From Schwartzia sp. (in: firmicutes) (GTDB lineage: Bacteria > Bacillota > Negativicutes > Selenomonadales > Selenomonadaceae): a DNA stretch of 50,507 nt. The stretch covers positions 1 to 50,507 of the forward strand of contig JAFNYY010000079.1 in the NCBI GenBank assembly GCA_017383125.1. The letters are read 5' to 3'. Of this stretch, positions 42,621-50,507 are shown one piece after another; position 1 is the first letter of the stretch, and each line of letters starts with the position of its first letter. The translations under genes were made by a program, and so were the position numbers. Under the pieces are notes generated by a model. That model was not told the DNA's origin. It did not search any database and saw only the letters and a program-made list of their open reading frames with translations.

Positions 42621-45178
42621 AAGCAAAACTGACAGGAGATGTCGTCCGGGTGCTTCGCTACGCCTACGATCATCAAAGCGGTCATGTGAATATAAATGAA
42701 TTGCTGATAAATATACTGGCAGATGAGAAGGGCATTTCCAATCGTGTATTGGAACTGCTTGGCATCGACAGGACGCAGGTGGCGGGAGAACTGAGCGCAG
42801 TGTCGGACAATGGGAAGCGGCGCCCCGGCAATCGGGCTGACTCCGATGCCCAGCGGATAATGAAGGCTGCCATCAGCGAGGCCCGTGAGATGGGGCATGA
42901 CTATGTGGGCACGGAGCATGTATTCCTTGGCATACTGAGGGATAATGACACACCGGCGGCAGCTGTACTGGATGATTTCGGACTGGATGTCAGGAGTGCC
43001 CGGAAAGCTGTAAGCTTCGTCCTCAATGAAGAACTTGACGAGTATGAAGACAGCCGGGAACTGTTCAGCGAGAGCGGCCTGGAGTTTCGGGACGATGATT
43101 TCCCGGAGGATGATGACGACGATGACAGCACAGGAAAGGCTGAAAGCCGCAGGCGCGGTCACGATGCTGCGACTCCCTATGTGGATAAATTTGGTCAAAA
43201 TCTCAACGAGCAGGCAGAAAAGGGAAATATCGACCCGGTCATCGGCAGAGATAAGGAAATCGGCCGGATTATCCAGATTCTTTCCCGCCGTACAAAGAAC
43301 AATCCTATCCTTCTCGGAGAGCCGGGCGTAGGAAAAAACGCCGTGGCGGAAGGACTGGCCGCCCGCATCGTCAGCGGCGATGTGCCGTTCATGCTCAGCG
43401 GCAAGAAAGTAATCAGCCTGAATATGGCATCGGTTATTGCCGGTACCAAATATCGGGGAGAATTTGAAGAGCGGCTGAAGAATATCATCGAAGAGATAAT
43501 CAACGCCGGAAATATTATCCTCTTTATTGACGAAATCCATACGCTGATTGGAGCCGGTGCACCGGAAGGGGCAATGGATGCCGCAAATATTTTGAAGCCG
43601 GCCCTTTCCCGGGGAGCGCTGCAGATTATTGGTGCTACTACTCCCAGAGAGTACAAAAAGCGTCTTGATAAGGATGCGGCTTTGGAGCGCCGTTTCCAGA
43701 CCGTCATTATTGAGGAGCCGGAGGAGGAAGAGGCCGTTGCCATCCTTCAGGGACTCCGTCCGGTGTATGAGGAGTTCCATCATGCGGAGATACGGCCGGC
43801 GGCTATCGAGGCAGCGGTACATCTCTCCAAGCGTTACATTACCGACCGCTTCCTGCCGGACAAGGCCATCGACCTTATTGACGAGGCGGCTTCCAAGGTG
43901 CGGCTAAGTCAGGTGACTCAGCCGGACAGCCTGAAGGAGCTGGAGCGTCAGCAGGAGGAAATAGAGAAGGAAAAGCAGGCGGCAATCGCCATACAGGACT
44001 ATGAAAAGGCCGCCGGACTGCGGGACGAGGAAAACCAGCTGAAGGAGCAGATTGCCGCCGCCCGTCGTCATCTGAAATCAAAGGAGAAGGTAAATGTCAT
44101 CGTTACCGCCGAGGACATTGCTCAGGTGACGGCCCAGTGGACAGGCATCCCTGTTCAGGAGCTGGCTGCTACCGAATCCGAGCGCCTGCTGAAGCTGGAA
44201 GAAATCCTCACGAAGCGAGTCATCGGACAGAAGGAGGCTGTCACCGGCGTAGCTAGAGCCATCCGCCGGGCCCGTACCGGTCTGAAGGACCCGAAGCGCC
44301 CCATAGGCTCCTTCATGTTCCTGGGCAGTACCGGCGTAGGCAAGACCGAGCTGGCAAAGGCTCTCGCAGAGGCGATGTTCGGCAGTGAGGATGCCATTGT
44401 CCGCTTCGATATGTCCGAGTATATGGAGAAGTTTACCGTTTCCCGTCTGGTTGGTGCGCCTCCGGGCTATGTAGGCTACGAGGAGGGCGGTATGCTAACC
44501 GATATGGTGCGCCGTAAGCCATACTCTGTGATCCTTATGGATGAGGTGGAGAAGGCTCACCCGGATGTCTTTAATCTGCTGCTGCAGGTGCTTGAGGATG
44601 GCAGACTTACCGATAGTCAGGGCAGAACTATAGACTTCAAGAATACTGTCATCATCATGACCTCAAATATCGGCTCCTCTATGCTGAAGCCGGAAACACC
44701 GAGGATGGGCTTCGCCCTCGGCGGAGACAGTAAGGAAGAGCAGGCAAAGGATATCCGCAAAAAGGTGCTTGGTGAAGCAAAGAAGAGCTTCAAGCCGGAA
44801 TTTTTGAATCGTATTGACGAAATAGTTGTATTTAATCCTTTGGGGAAGGAAGAAATTTCCTCCATCATTGACATTCAGATGAAGAGCCTGACGGACAGAC
44901 TGGCAGAGAGACAGCTTTCTTTGGAGCTTTCTCCGGCAGCCAGGGAGCGGATTATCGCCAAGGGCAGCGACTTCAAGAACGGCGCCCGTCCATTGAAGAG
45001 GGCCATTCAGCGAATGATCGAAAATGATTTGGCCGAAGAGCTGCTGGCGGGAAAATTCAACGCCGGAGATACTGTAATCGTCGGGGTTGATGAAGCAGAT
45101 GACGGAAAGCTGTCCTTCTCGAAGAAAGAGACCAAGGCTGAGCAGGTGATGGAAATTGGCGAAGAAGCAGACTATTAA
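42617..45178 (+). CDS. clpC: ATP-dependent Clp protease ATP-binding subunit ClpC
   Basis: An 853-residue Hsp100 unfoldase that feeds substrates to ClpP. Domains: N-terminal repeat domain (residues 1-150) with an acidic linker (run of Asp near 164-171), AAA D1 (about 200-440), a UVR-containing middle domain (KQAAIAIQDYEKAAGLRDEE), AAA D2 (about 520-800) and the C-terminal domain. D2 has Walker A GSTGVGKTELA and a ClpP-docking MGF at about 697. D1 Walker A reads GEPGVGKNAVAEG: Asn241 replaces the usual Thr. Walker B LFIDEIHTLIG is normal. The codon is AAC where ACC would be expected, so one base matters. Confidence 0.95.
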   Translation: MKAKLTGDVVRVLRYAYDHQSGHVNINELLINILADEKGISNRVLELLGIDRTQVAGELSAVSDNGKRRPGNRADSDAQRIMKAAISEAREMGHDYVGTEHVFLGILRDNDTPAAAVLDDFGLDVRSARKAVSFVLNEELDEYEDSRELFSESGLEFRDDDFPEDDDDDDSTGKAESRRRGHDAATPYVDKFGQNLNEQAEKGNIDPVIGRDKEIGRIIQILSRRTKNNPILLGEPGVGKNAVAEGLAARIVSGDVPFMLSGKKVISLNMASVIAGTKYRGEFEERLKNIIEEIINAGNIILFIDEIHTLIGAGAPEGAMDAANILKPALSRGALQIIGATTPREYKKRLDKDAALERRFQTVIIEEPEEEEAVAILQGLRPVYEEFHHAEIRPAAIEAAVHLSKRYITDRFLPDKAIDLIDEAASKVRLSQVTQPDSLKELERQQEEIEKEKQAAIAIQDYEKAAGLRDEENQLKEQIAAARRHLKSKEKVNVIVTAEDIAQVTAQWTGIPVQELAATESERLLKLEEILTKRVIGQKEAVTGVARAIRRARTGLKDPKRPIGSFMFLGSTGVGKTELAKALAEAMFGSEDAIVRFDMSEYMEKFTVSRLVGAPPGYVGYEEGGMLTDMVRRKPYSVILMDEVEKAHPDVFNLLLQVLEDGRLTDSQGRTIDFKNTVIIMTSNIGSSMLKPETPRMGFALGGDSKEEQAKDIRKKVLGEAKKSFKPEFLNRIDEIVVFNPLGKEEISSIIDIQMKSLTDRLAERQLSLELSPAARERIIAKGSDFKNGARPLKRAIQRMIENDLAEELLAGKFNAGDTVIVGVDEADDGKLSFSKKETKAEQVMEIGEEADY

Positions 45179-46550
45179 GACTCGCTATGTCTGTCAGGAC
45201 TGCGGCTACGATACATCCAAGTGGCTTGGCCGCTGCCCCGGATGCGGTGCATGGGGGACTCTCACTGAGGAGAGAGTCAGCGAGGCAAAGGATGAGAACC
45301 GCCGCGGCCTCAGCCTTGGTGTAGGGGCAGGCGGCAGCAAGCCGGTACCCATTGCACAGGTAGAGACAGAGGATTTGCCCCGATACTCCGGAGGCTCAGG
45401 AGAGCTTGACAGGGTGCTGGGCGGCGGCATTATCCCCGGATCGGTGGTGCTTATCGCCGGCGACCCCGGTGTGGGTAAATCAAGCCTTACCATCAGGGTC
45501 TGTGCAGAGGTGGCACGGCAGGGGAAAAAGGTACTGTATGTAACCGGCGAGGAGAGCGCCCGTCAGGTGAAGATGAGGGCAGATCGGCTTGAAGCCATTG
45601 CCGACAATCTTTATGTAGTCAGCGAGACCAATCTCACCACAATCACGGCTCATATTGAAAATATTCAGCCGGAGCTGCTGGTCATCGACTCCATTCAGAC
45701 CGTCTTCATGCCGGAGATAGCAAGTGCTCCCGGAAGTGTCAGTCAGGTGAGAGAATGCGCCGTGGAACTGCTGAGGATTGCCAAGACAGCAGGGATGGCT
45801 CTTTTCGTCGTAGGTCATGTGACGAAGGAAGGCAGTCTGGCCGGACCACGGGTACTGGAGCATATCGTAGACACGGTACTGTTCTTTGAAGGGGAGAAAA
45901 ATGCCGGCTACCGTATTCTCCGGGCGGTGAAGAACCGCTTTGGCAACACCAATGAAATCGGTCTCTTTGAAATGCGGGAGTCCGGTCTGGTGGATGTGCC
46001 GGATGCCTCCGAGCTGTTCCTGTCAGAGAGGGCGGATGACGCCGGCAGCGTCATTATCCCCACGGTAGAGGGAACTCGCCCACTGCTGGTGGAGATACAG
46101 TCTCTGGTGGCAAAGACTCCCTATGTACCGCCCCGGCGTACCACTGATGCCATCGACCTGAAGCGGCTGCAGCTTCTCATCGCTGTACTGGAGAAACGGG
46201 TAAACCTTCCCCTTGGGCTCTGTGATGTATTCGTGAAAGCGGCGGGTGGAATAAGGATTGATGAGCCGGCGGCAGACCTTGGTCTCTGTGTGGCGATGGC
46301 GTCCAGCTATTCCGGTCGCAAGCCGCGGCCGAGGATGATAGTCATCGGTGAGGTGGGACTGGCCGGCGAGGTCAGAGCCGTCAGCCAGATTGACAACCGA
46401 CTTCGGGAGGCTTTCCGCCTAGGCTTTACCACGGCAGTCATTCCCCGGAAAAATGCTGACTCTCTTACGGAGAAAAAGCCTTACGGCATGAGAATACAGG
46501 CTGTTTCCTCACTGCGGGAGGCACTGACGGCTGCCATGCCAAAAGAATAA
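45156..46550 (+). CDS. radA: DNA repair protein RadA
   Basis: A 464-residue RecA-like branch-migration helicase. The N-terminal zinc finger is CQDCGYDTSKWLGRCPGCGAW (four Cys). Walker A is GDPGVGKSSL, the RadA-specific KNRFG motif is at about residue 258, and the C-terminal Lon-protease-like domain lacks the catalytic pair. The start is TTG at 45156, inside the end of clpC (23-bp overlap), with AGGTGATGG nearby; it gives the expected MAKKQ lead. The ctsR operon in Firmicutes often ends with radA. Confidence 0.95.
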   Translation: MAKKQTIKTRYVCQDCGYDTSKWLGRCPGCGAWGTLTEERVSEAKDENRRGLSLGVGAGGSKPVPIAQVETEDLPRYSGGSGELDRVLGGGIIPGSVVLIAGDPGVGKSSLTIRVCAEVARQGKKVLYVTGEESARQVKMRADRLEAIADNLYVVSETNLTTITAHIENIQPELLVIDSIQTVFMPEIASAPGSVSQVRECAVELLRIAKTAGMALFVVGHVTKEGSLAGPRVLEHIVDTVLFFEGEKNAGYRILRAVKNRFGNTNEIGLFEMRESGLVDVPDASELFLSERADDAGSVIIPTVEGTRPLLVEIQSLVAKTPYVPPRRTTDAIDLKRLQLLIAVLEKRVNLPLGLCDVFVKAAGGIRIDEPAADLGLCVAMASSYSGRKPRPRMIVIGEVGLAGEVRAVSQIDNRLREAFRLGFTTAVIPRKNADSLTEKKPYGMRIQAVSSLREALTAAMPKE

Positions 46551-46569
46551 AATTTTGTTAAAAAATTTC

Positions 46570-46598
46570 TTGACATTAGCTATAACTTGATATAAAAT
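46570..46598 (+). promoter_or_regulatory. Promoter for tRNA-Gly and the CAU tRNA
   Basis: -35 TTGACA (46570-46575), a 17-bp spacer and -10 TAAAAT (46593-46598), 25 bp before the tRNA. Confidence 0.8.
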
Positions 46599-46623
46599 AA
46601 CTTTCGTTGGGTAGCCAACAGAT

Positions 46624-46699
<76 letters not shown>

Positions 46700-46710
46700 T
46701 TTGATGACAA

Positions 46711-46754
46711 CTCGCATGCAGGCATGGTCCATGGTGTTTGCGTGCGAGATTTTC
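46711..46754 (+). terminator. Hairpin between the two tRNAs
   Basis: Stem CTCGCATGCA/TGCGTGCGAG (one G-U pair) with an 18-nt loop that contains CATGG/CCATG, followed by ATTTTCT. It is probably a partial terminator or a processing stem. Confidence 0.5.
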
Positions 46755-46761
46755 TATGATT

Positions 46762-46838
46762 GGGCCTATAGCTCAGTTGGTTAGAGCAACCGGCTCATAA
46801 CCGGTCGGTCCTTGGTTCAAGTCCAAGTGGGCCCACCA
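46762..46838 (+). tRNA. tRNA with CAU anticodon (Ile2 or elongator Met)
   Basis: 77 nt. The acceptor is GGGCCTA/TGGGCCC, the anticodon loop CTCATAA gives CAU, and CCA is encoded. The anticodon stem ending GGCTCATAACC resembles Bacillus tRNA-Ile2, in which C34 becomes lysidine. Elongator tRNA-Met cannot be ruled out by eye. The paired acceptor end excludes initiator tRNA. Confidence 0.9.
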
Positions 46839-46849
46839 GTCGTAGATTC

Positions 46850-46876
46850 AGCCGTGCAGCTTGCACGGCTTTTTTG
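46850..46876 (+). terminator. Terminator after the CAU tRNA
   Basis: Perfect 9-bp stem AGCCGTGCA/TGCACGGCT with a 3-nt loop and T5, only 17 bp before alr. Confidence 0.88.
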
Positions 46877-46892
46877 TTAGGGAGGCTTAGAT

Positions 46893-48002
46893 ATGGCAAT
46901 TCGTGGTGTATATGCAGAGGTTGATCTCGGTGCTGTCCGGAGAAATATCCGGGCCATCTGGACGAAGGTTTCCAATGGGGCAAAATTCTGTGCGGTTGTA
47001 AAGGCAGACGCTTACGGTCATGGTGCAGCCGCCGTAGCCAGAGTTGCTGTTGAGGAAGGAGCTGACTATCTGGCAGTAGCTGTTGTCAGCGAAGGTATCG
47101 AGCTGCGCAAGGCCGGTATCACCACGCCTATCCTGGTTCTTGGCCCTTCACTTCCCTCCGAGGCGGATGATGTTGTCGCCTACGGTCTGACTCAGGCTGT
47201 GTTCCATGCAGAGGCTGTAGCTGCTCTCTCCACAGCGGCTGTAAACCAGAAGAAAATCGTCAAGCTCCATCTTGCAATAGATACCGGTATGGGTCGTATA
47301 GGTGTACGCCCGGAGGACGCCGGACTGGTAGCGGCAGCCATCGCCAAGCTGCCGGGAGTAGAGCTTGAAGGTATGTTCTCCCATTTTGCATTGGCAGATG
47401 CCGTTGACAAGAGCTACGCAAAGATCCAGCTTGACCGCTTCAACATGGCCATCGAGATGACCCGTCAGGCCGGTGTGAATATTGCCATAAAGCATATTGC
47501 AAATTCCGCTGCCATCCTTGAAATGCCAGAAACCCATTTCGATATGGTTCGCGCCGGTATTATCCTCTACGGACTGCAGCCCTCTGATGAAATAGCCAAC
47601 ACTATCGGCCTGGAGCCGGCACTTGCTCTCAAAGCACGGCTTACCTATGTGAAGTCGTATCCGGTTGGTGAAACTGTCAGCTACGGCCGTACATGGACGG
47701 CGCAGCGTCCCAGCCGTATCGCTACCATCCCGGTAGGTTACGCAGACGGCTACACCAGAATGTACAGTGGCAAGGCGCAGATACTCTGCGACGGCAAGCG
47801 GGCTCCTATCGTCGGCCGCATCTGCATGGATCAGTGCATGGCTGATGTTACCGACATCCCGGGAGTAAAGGTAGGAGACGAGGTAATCCTCTTCGGCACT
47901 CCCTCCCTTACTACCGATGAAGCTGCCTCCTGGCTGGGAACCATCAACTATGAGGTCGTTTCCATGCTCAGCCCCCGTATTCCGAGAATTTATCACGAAT
48001 AA
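46893..48002 (+). CDS. alr: Alanine racemase
   Basis: A 369-residue PLP enzyme supplying D-alanine for peptidoglycan. The PLP Lys37 is in AVVKADAYGHG. The TIM barrel has LHLAIDTGMGRIG and MVRAGIILYG. The second catalytic residue lies in the C-terminal beta domain, in the VSYGRTWTAQ..IATIPVGYADGY region, with GRICMDQCM nearby. The ATG follows TAGGGAGGCTTAGAT. No separate promoter is evident, so expression may come from read-through of the tRNA terminator. Confidence 0.96.
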   Translation: MAIRGVYAEVDLGAVRRNIRAIWTKVSNGAKFCAVVKADAYGHGAAAVARVAVEEGADYLAVAVVSEGIELRKAGITTPILVLGPSLPSEADDVVAYGLTQAVFHAEAVAALSTAAVNQKKIVKLHLAIDTGMGRIGVRPEDAGLVAAAIAKLPGVELEGMFSHFALADAVDKSYAKIQLDRFNMAIEMTRQAGVNIAIKHIANSAAILEMPETHFDMVRAGIILYGLQPSDEIANTIGLEPALALKARLTYVKSYPVGETVSYGRTWTAQRPSRIATIPVGYADGYTRMYSGKAQILCDGKRAPIVGRICMDQCMADVTDIPGVKVGDEVILFGTPSLTTDEAASWLGTINYEVVSMLSPRIPRIYHE

Positions 48003-48013
48003 TTGACCACATG

Positions 48014-48058
48014 AAAAATGGATGCCTCCCTGTACATTGGGCGGCATCCATTTTTATA
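48014..48058 (+). terminator. Terminator after alr
   Basis: Stem AAAATGGATGCC/GGCATCCATTTT with a loop of about 16 nt and a T-rich tail; roughly symmetric, so it could act on both strands. Confidence 0.85.
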
Positions 48059-48101
48059 AAGAATTGCAGATTTCTCTTTATGACAAGAGCAAGGTGATTA
48101 G

Positions 48102-49025
48102 ATGGACTTGTTGTATCTGCACTGGCTGGAAAGCCTGAGAACACCGTTTTTGACTGATTTCTTTCTCAGTGTGACGGCCTTAGGGACGGGAACTTTTTAT
48201 CAGGCAGCCATGCTGATAATCTACTGGTGTATAAGCAAAAGAGTGGGGACACTCCTCTTAGCGGCTCATGGGCTGGGGGCTGTCATAATGTATGTATGGA
48301 AGATATTGGCGGCAATACCGAGACCATACCTGCTTGACACTACTCTGACACCGCTTCATCTGGAGAAGACCTTTTCATTTCCCAGCGGACACTCCTTCAA
48401 TGCCGGATCAGTGTGGGGCGGTATTGGCTGGCTGCAGGCAAGGGCAGGAAAAATACTGTCGGCGGTATTTTTCTTCACGGTGACGCTGATGATAATGCTC
48501 TCCCGCAATTATATCGGCGTCCATACGCCGCAGGATGTCATCGCTGGTATGCTCCTCGGCCTTGGGGCGGTTATAGCCTGTCATAGACTGCTGGCATGGG
48601 GAGAATCATCAGAGCGAAGCAGGCTCATAATCTATCTGCTGTTTGTGCTGGCGGCCGTGGGCTTTATGATTTTTGCCTTTGTCTACTGTGCGACAGATGA
48701 GAGCATGGATAAGGTCACCGTAAAATCCTATCTGGCAACGCAGAAGGGTGCAATCACTATCCTGGGTCATATACTGGGCCTTGTTATCGGCGTAGAATTG
48801 GAACGCCGCTTCATAAAGTTCTCTACTGAGGTGAGTCTGAAATATAAACTTATCAGAGTGATACCGGGAATTTTCCTCTCCGTGCTGCTGTATAAACTGC
48901 CGTTGACCTTCATTGACTCACAGGCAGCGTTATTCGTGCGAATGTTCCTCTTTACGGTATTCGTGACAGCAATCTATCCGGCACTTTGGATACTATGGGA
49001 ACCAAAAGGCAGCGATCGCGAGTAA
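48102..49025 (+). CDS. PAP2 superfamily membrane phosphatase
   Basis: A 307-residue membrane protein with about eight hydrophobic helices. All three PAP2 motifs are intact: KILAAIPRP (K-x6-RP, about residues 67-75), FPSGHSFNAG (about 92-101) and SRNYIGVHTPQD (S-R-x5-H-x3-D, about 131-142). Such enzymes remove phosphate from lipid pyrophosphates, for example undecaprenyl pyrophosphate or lyso-phosphatidate. A C-terminal region of about 100 residues with three extra helices goes beyond the minimal family. The ATG follows AAGGTGATTAG. The exact lipid is not readable. Confidence 0.88.
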   Translation: MDLLYLHWLESLRTPFLTDFFLSVTALGTGTFYQAAMLIIYWCISKRVGTLLLAAHGLGAVIMYVWKILAAIPRPYLLDTTLTPLHLEKTFSFPSGHSFNAGSVWGGIGWLQARAGKILSAVFFFTVTLMIMLSRNYIGVHTPQDVIAGMLLGLGAVIACHRLLAWGESSERSRLIIYLLFVLAAVGFMIFAFVYCATDESMDKVTVKSYLATQKGAITILGHILGLVIGVELERRFIKFSTEVSLKYKLIRVIPGIFLSVLLYKLPLTFIDSQAALFVRMFLFTVFVTAIYPALWILWEPKGSDRE

Positions 49026-49038
49026 CAACACCTTAAAG

Positions 49039-49121
49039 CCTCACATAATGGGGAACTGGTCGAGCGAAGCTCCCCCGTCATAAAGCCTCCCCTATAGGGG
49101 AGGTGGCCGAACCAAGTGAGG
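49039..49121. repeat. Short dispersed repeat, copy C
   Basis: 83 bp bounded by CCTCAC and GTGAGG, with a perfect 18-bp palindrome CCTCCCCTATAGGGGAGG at 49086-49103. It shares end and palindrome style with copies A and B, but little of their middle. Confidence 0.55.
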
Positions 49122-49155
49122 TCGGAGGAGTAAAAATCATAGCAATAACCACATC

Positions 49156-49203
49156 AAAAATCAAAGTTTGTGCTATGGATAGCATAAACTTTGATTTTTT
49201 TCT
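49156..49203. terminator. A/T-rich inverted repeat: terminator or recombination site
   Basis: Arms AAATCAAAGTTTGTGCT (49158-49174) and AGCATAAACTTTGATTT (49181-49197), one mismatch, 6-bp centre ATGGAT, with T-runs outward on both strands. It could be a bidirectional terminator. Its 12-bp inner arms and 6-bp centre also resemble a serine recombinase crossover site. Confidence 0.6.
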
Positions 49204-49219
49204 AGTTTGTGCTATGGAT
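49204..49219 (+). repeat. 16-bp direct repeat of one inverted-repeat arm
   Basis: AGTTTGTGCTATGGAT occurs here and, identically, at 49165-49180, 39 bp upstream, within the dyad. It is a half-site copy ahead of the recombinase gene. Confidence 0.7.
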
Positions 49220-49224
49220 TCTGA

Positions 49225-49953
<729 letters not shown>

Positions 49954-49967
49954 AAACAGAGACTGTA

Positions 49968-49992
49968 GGAAAGTGTACTTTCTTGTAAGTCC
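49968..49992. repeat. Palindrome and direct repeat after the recombinase gene
   Basis: GAAAGTGTACTTTC (49969-49982) is a perfect dyad. It runs into TTTCTTGTAAGTC, a near-copy of 49273-49285. A diverged copy, AAAGTACACCTTTTTGTAAAT, begins near 50177. Confidence 0.45.
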
Positions 49993-50102
49993 CTGCGATT
50001 TCAATATTCTACCATAAATCGTGGAATTTGTATACCTTTTTCATCTTATTTCATTATATCAGAATTGCATAGCAGCCTTGTAAATAAAGGATTTTTATAA
50101 TA

Positions 50103-50143
50103 AAAACGGACAGTAGGTCATTCTGAGATCTACTGTCCGTTTT
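50103..50143. terminator. Bidirectional terminator
   Basis: A perfect 14-bp stem AAAACGGACAGTAG/CTACTGTCCGTTTT with a 13-nt loop gives T-runs on both strands. The 280-bp gap between the recombinase and the next gene otherwise holds the repeats noted and A/T-rich DNA. Confidence 0.85.
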
Positions 50144-50235
50144 ATCATTTATATGGTCGTTTTTGATGTATTAAAAAAGTACACCTTTTTGTAAATTGTA
50201 ATCATAGAGACAAAATGTCGTGGGGAGTTGATGAT

Positions 50236-50507
50236 ATGTATTGTAATAAATGTGGCACGCAGGTGTCCGATGATTCTGTTTTTTGCTATAAATGTGGAAC
50301 AAGACTATCTGTTATTACAGGTAACCAGGCAGATTGGCAAACGGTAGTGCAGGAAAATGTGACTACTAATACTGCGCAGCAGACACAGGCATATCAAAAT
50401 GCAAATGTAGTGAGTCAACCTGCAACTGTTGGTCGGCAGGGAGACAATGTTTGTGAGGAAGAAGAAACCCCATGGAGTTCATATTGGACTGTAACAAAGT
50501 TGTTGGC
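50236..50507 (+). CDS. Zinc-ribbon domain protein (partial, runs off the window)
   Basis: The first 90 codons of a gene cut by the window end. Residues 1-23 form a compact zinc ribbon, MYCNKCGTQVSDDSVFCYKCGT, with two CxxC knuckles. A Gln/Asn/Thr-rich linker follows (about residues 35-70), then ETPWSSYWTVTKLL, possibly the start of a membrane segment. The pattern fits Firmicute zinc-ribbon membrane proteins of unknown role. The ATG follows GGGGAGTTGATG. Base use is more A/T-rich than in the core genes to the left. Confidence 0.75.
   Translation, partial: MYCNKCGTQVSDDSVFCYKCGTRLSVITGNQADWQTVVQENVTTNTAQQTQAYQNANVVSQPATVGRQGDNVCEEEETPWSSYWTVTKLL

Overview
The window reads as a chromosomal core region of a Firmicute, most likely a Gram-negative-type member of the Negativicutes (Selenomonas relatives). 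That placement is inference. It rests on gene order (rpsB-tsf-pyrH-frr-uppS-cdsA-dxr-rseP-ispG-proS and ctsR-mcsA-mcsB-clpC-radA are Firmicute arrangements), on roughly balanced base composition, and on frequent TTG/GTG starts with strong AGGAGG-type ribosome sites. No phage, CRISPR array, rRNA operon or transposase gene is visible. Almost everything lies on the + strand; only two protein genes and one suspected transcript are on the - strand.

Layout. 1-3625: a dispersed repeat, two membrane proteins (GDT1/TMEM165 type and DedA), a small unknown ORF with its own promoter, then ilvN-ilvC. 3774-7647: a complete ABC importer (lipoprotein receptor, fused permease, ATPase). 7746-8563: tRNA-Leu and a protein-gene-poor stretch ending, on the - strand, in a strong terminator. 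8564-11053: a tRNA-dihydrouridine synthase and aspartate kinase. 11148-13336 (-): an acyltransferase-like membrane protein and an exported protein of unknown function. 13523-19061: mfd, yabN/mazG and a short-chain dehydrogenase, overlapping end to start. 19163-19397: tRNA-Asp, -Gly, -Cys. 19592-20508: rplS and lepB. 20573-25410: an FMN riboswitch controlling ribD-ribE-ribBA-ribH, then hslO. 25549-29678: a TagO/WecA-type transferase, wecB and glmS, all amino-sugar and envelope metabolism. 29854-40009: translation factors, UMP kinase, a small unknown gene and a ferredoxin, isoprenoid and phospholipid genes, the site-2 protease and proS. 40025-40218: a second, inverted copy of the dispersed repeat. 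40417-46550: the CtsR-controlled clpC operon and radA. 46624-48002: tRNA-Gly, a CAU tRNA and alr. 48102-50507: a PAP2 phosphatase, a third repeat, a serine recombinase with nearby inverted and direct repeats, and the start of a zinc-ribbon protein.

The genes mostly do core work: branched-chain amino acid, riboflavin and MEP-isoprenoid synthesis, cell-wall precursors, translation, protein quality control and repair. Undecaprenyl carrier synthesis (dxr, ispG, uppS), its use (TagO-type transferase), and amino-sugar supply (glmS, wecB) all sit within 15 kb. I found no convincing undescribed multi-gene system. The points most worth a second look are the ClpC Walker A substitution, the unusual repeat spacing at the ctsR promoter, the possible structured RNA at 7.9-8.35 kb, the dyads and direct repeats around the serine recombinase, the inverted dispersed repeats, and the small-protein insertion between frr and uppS.
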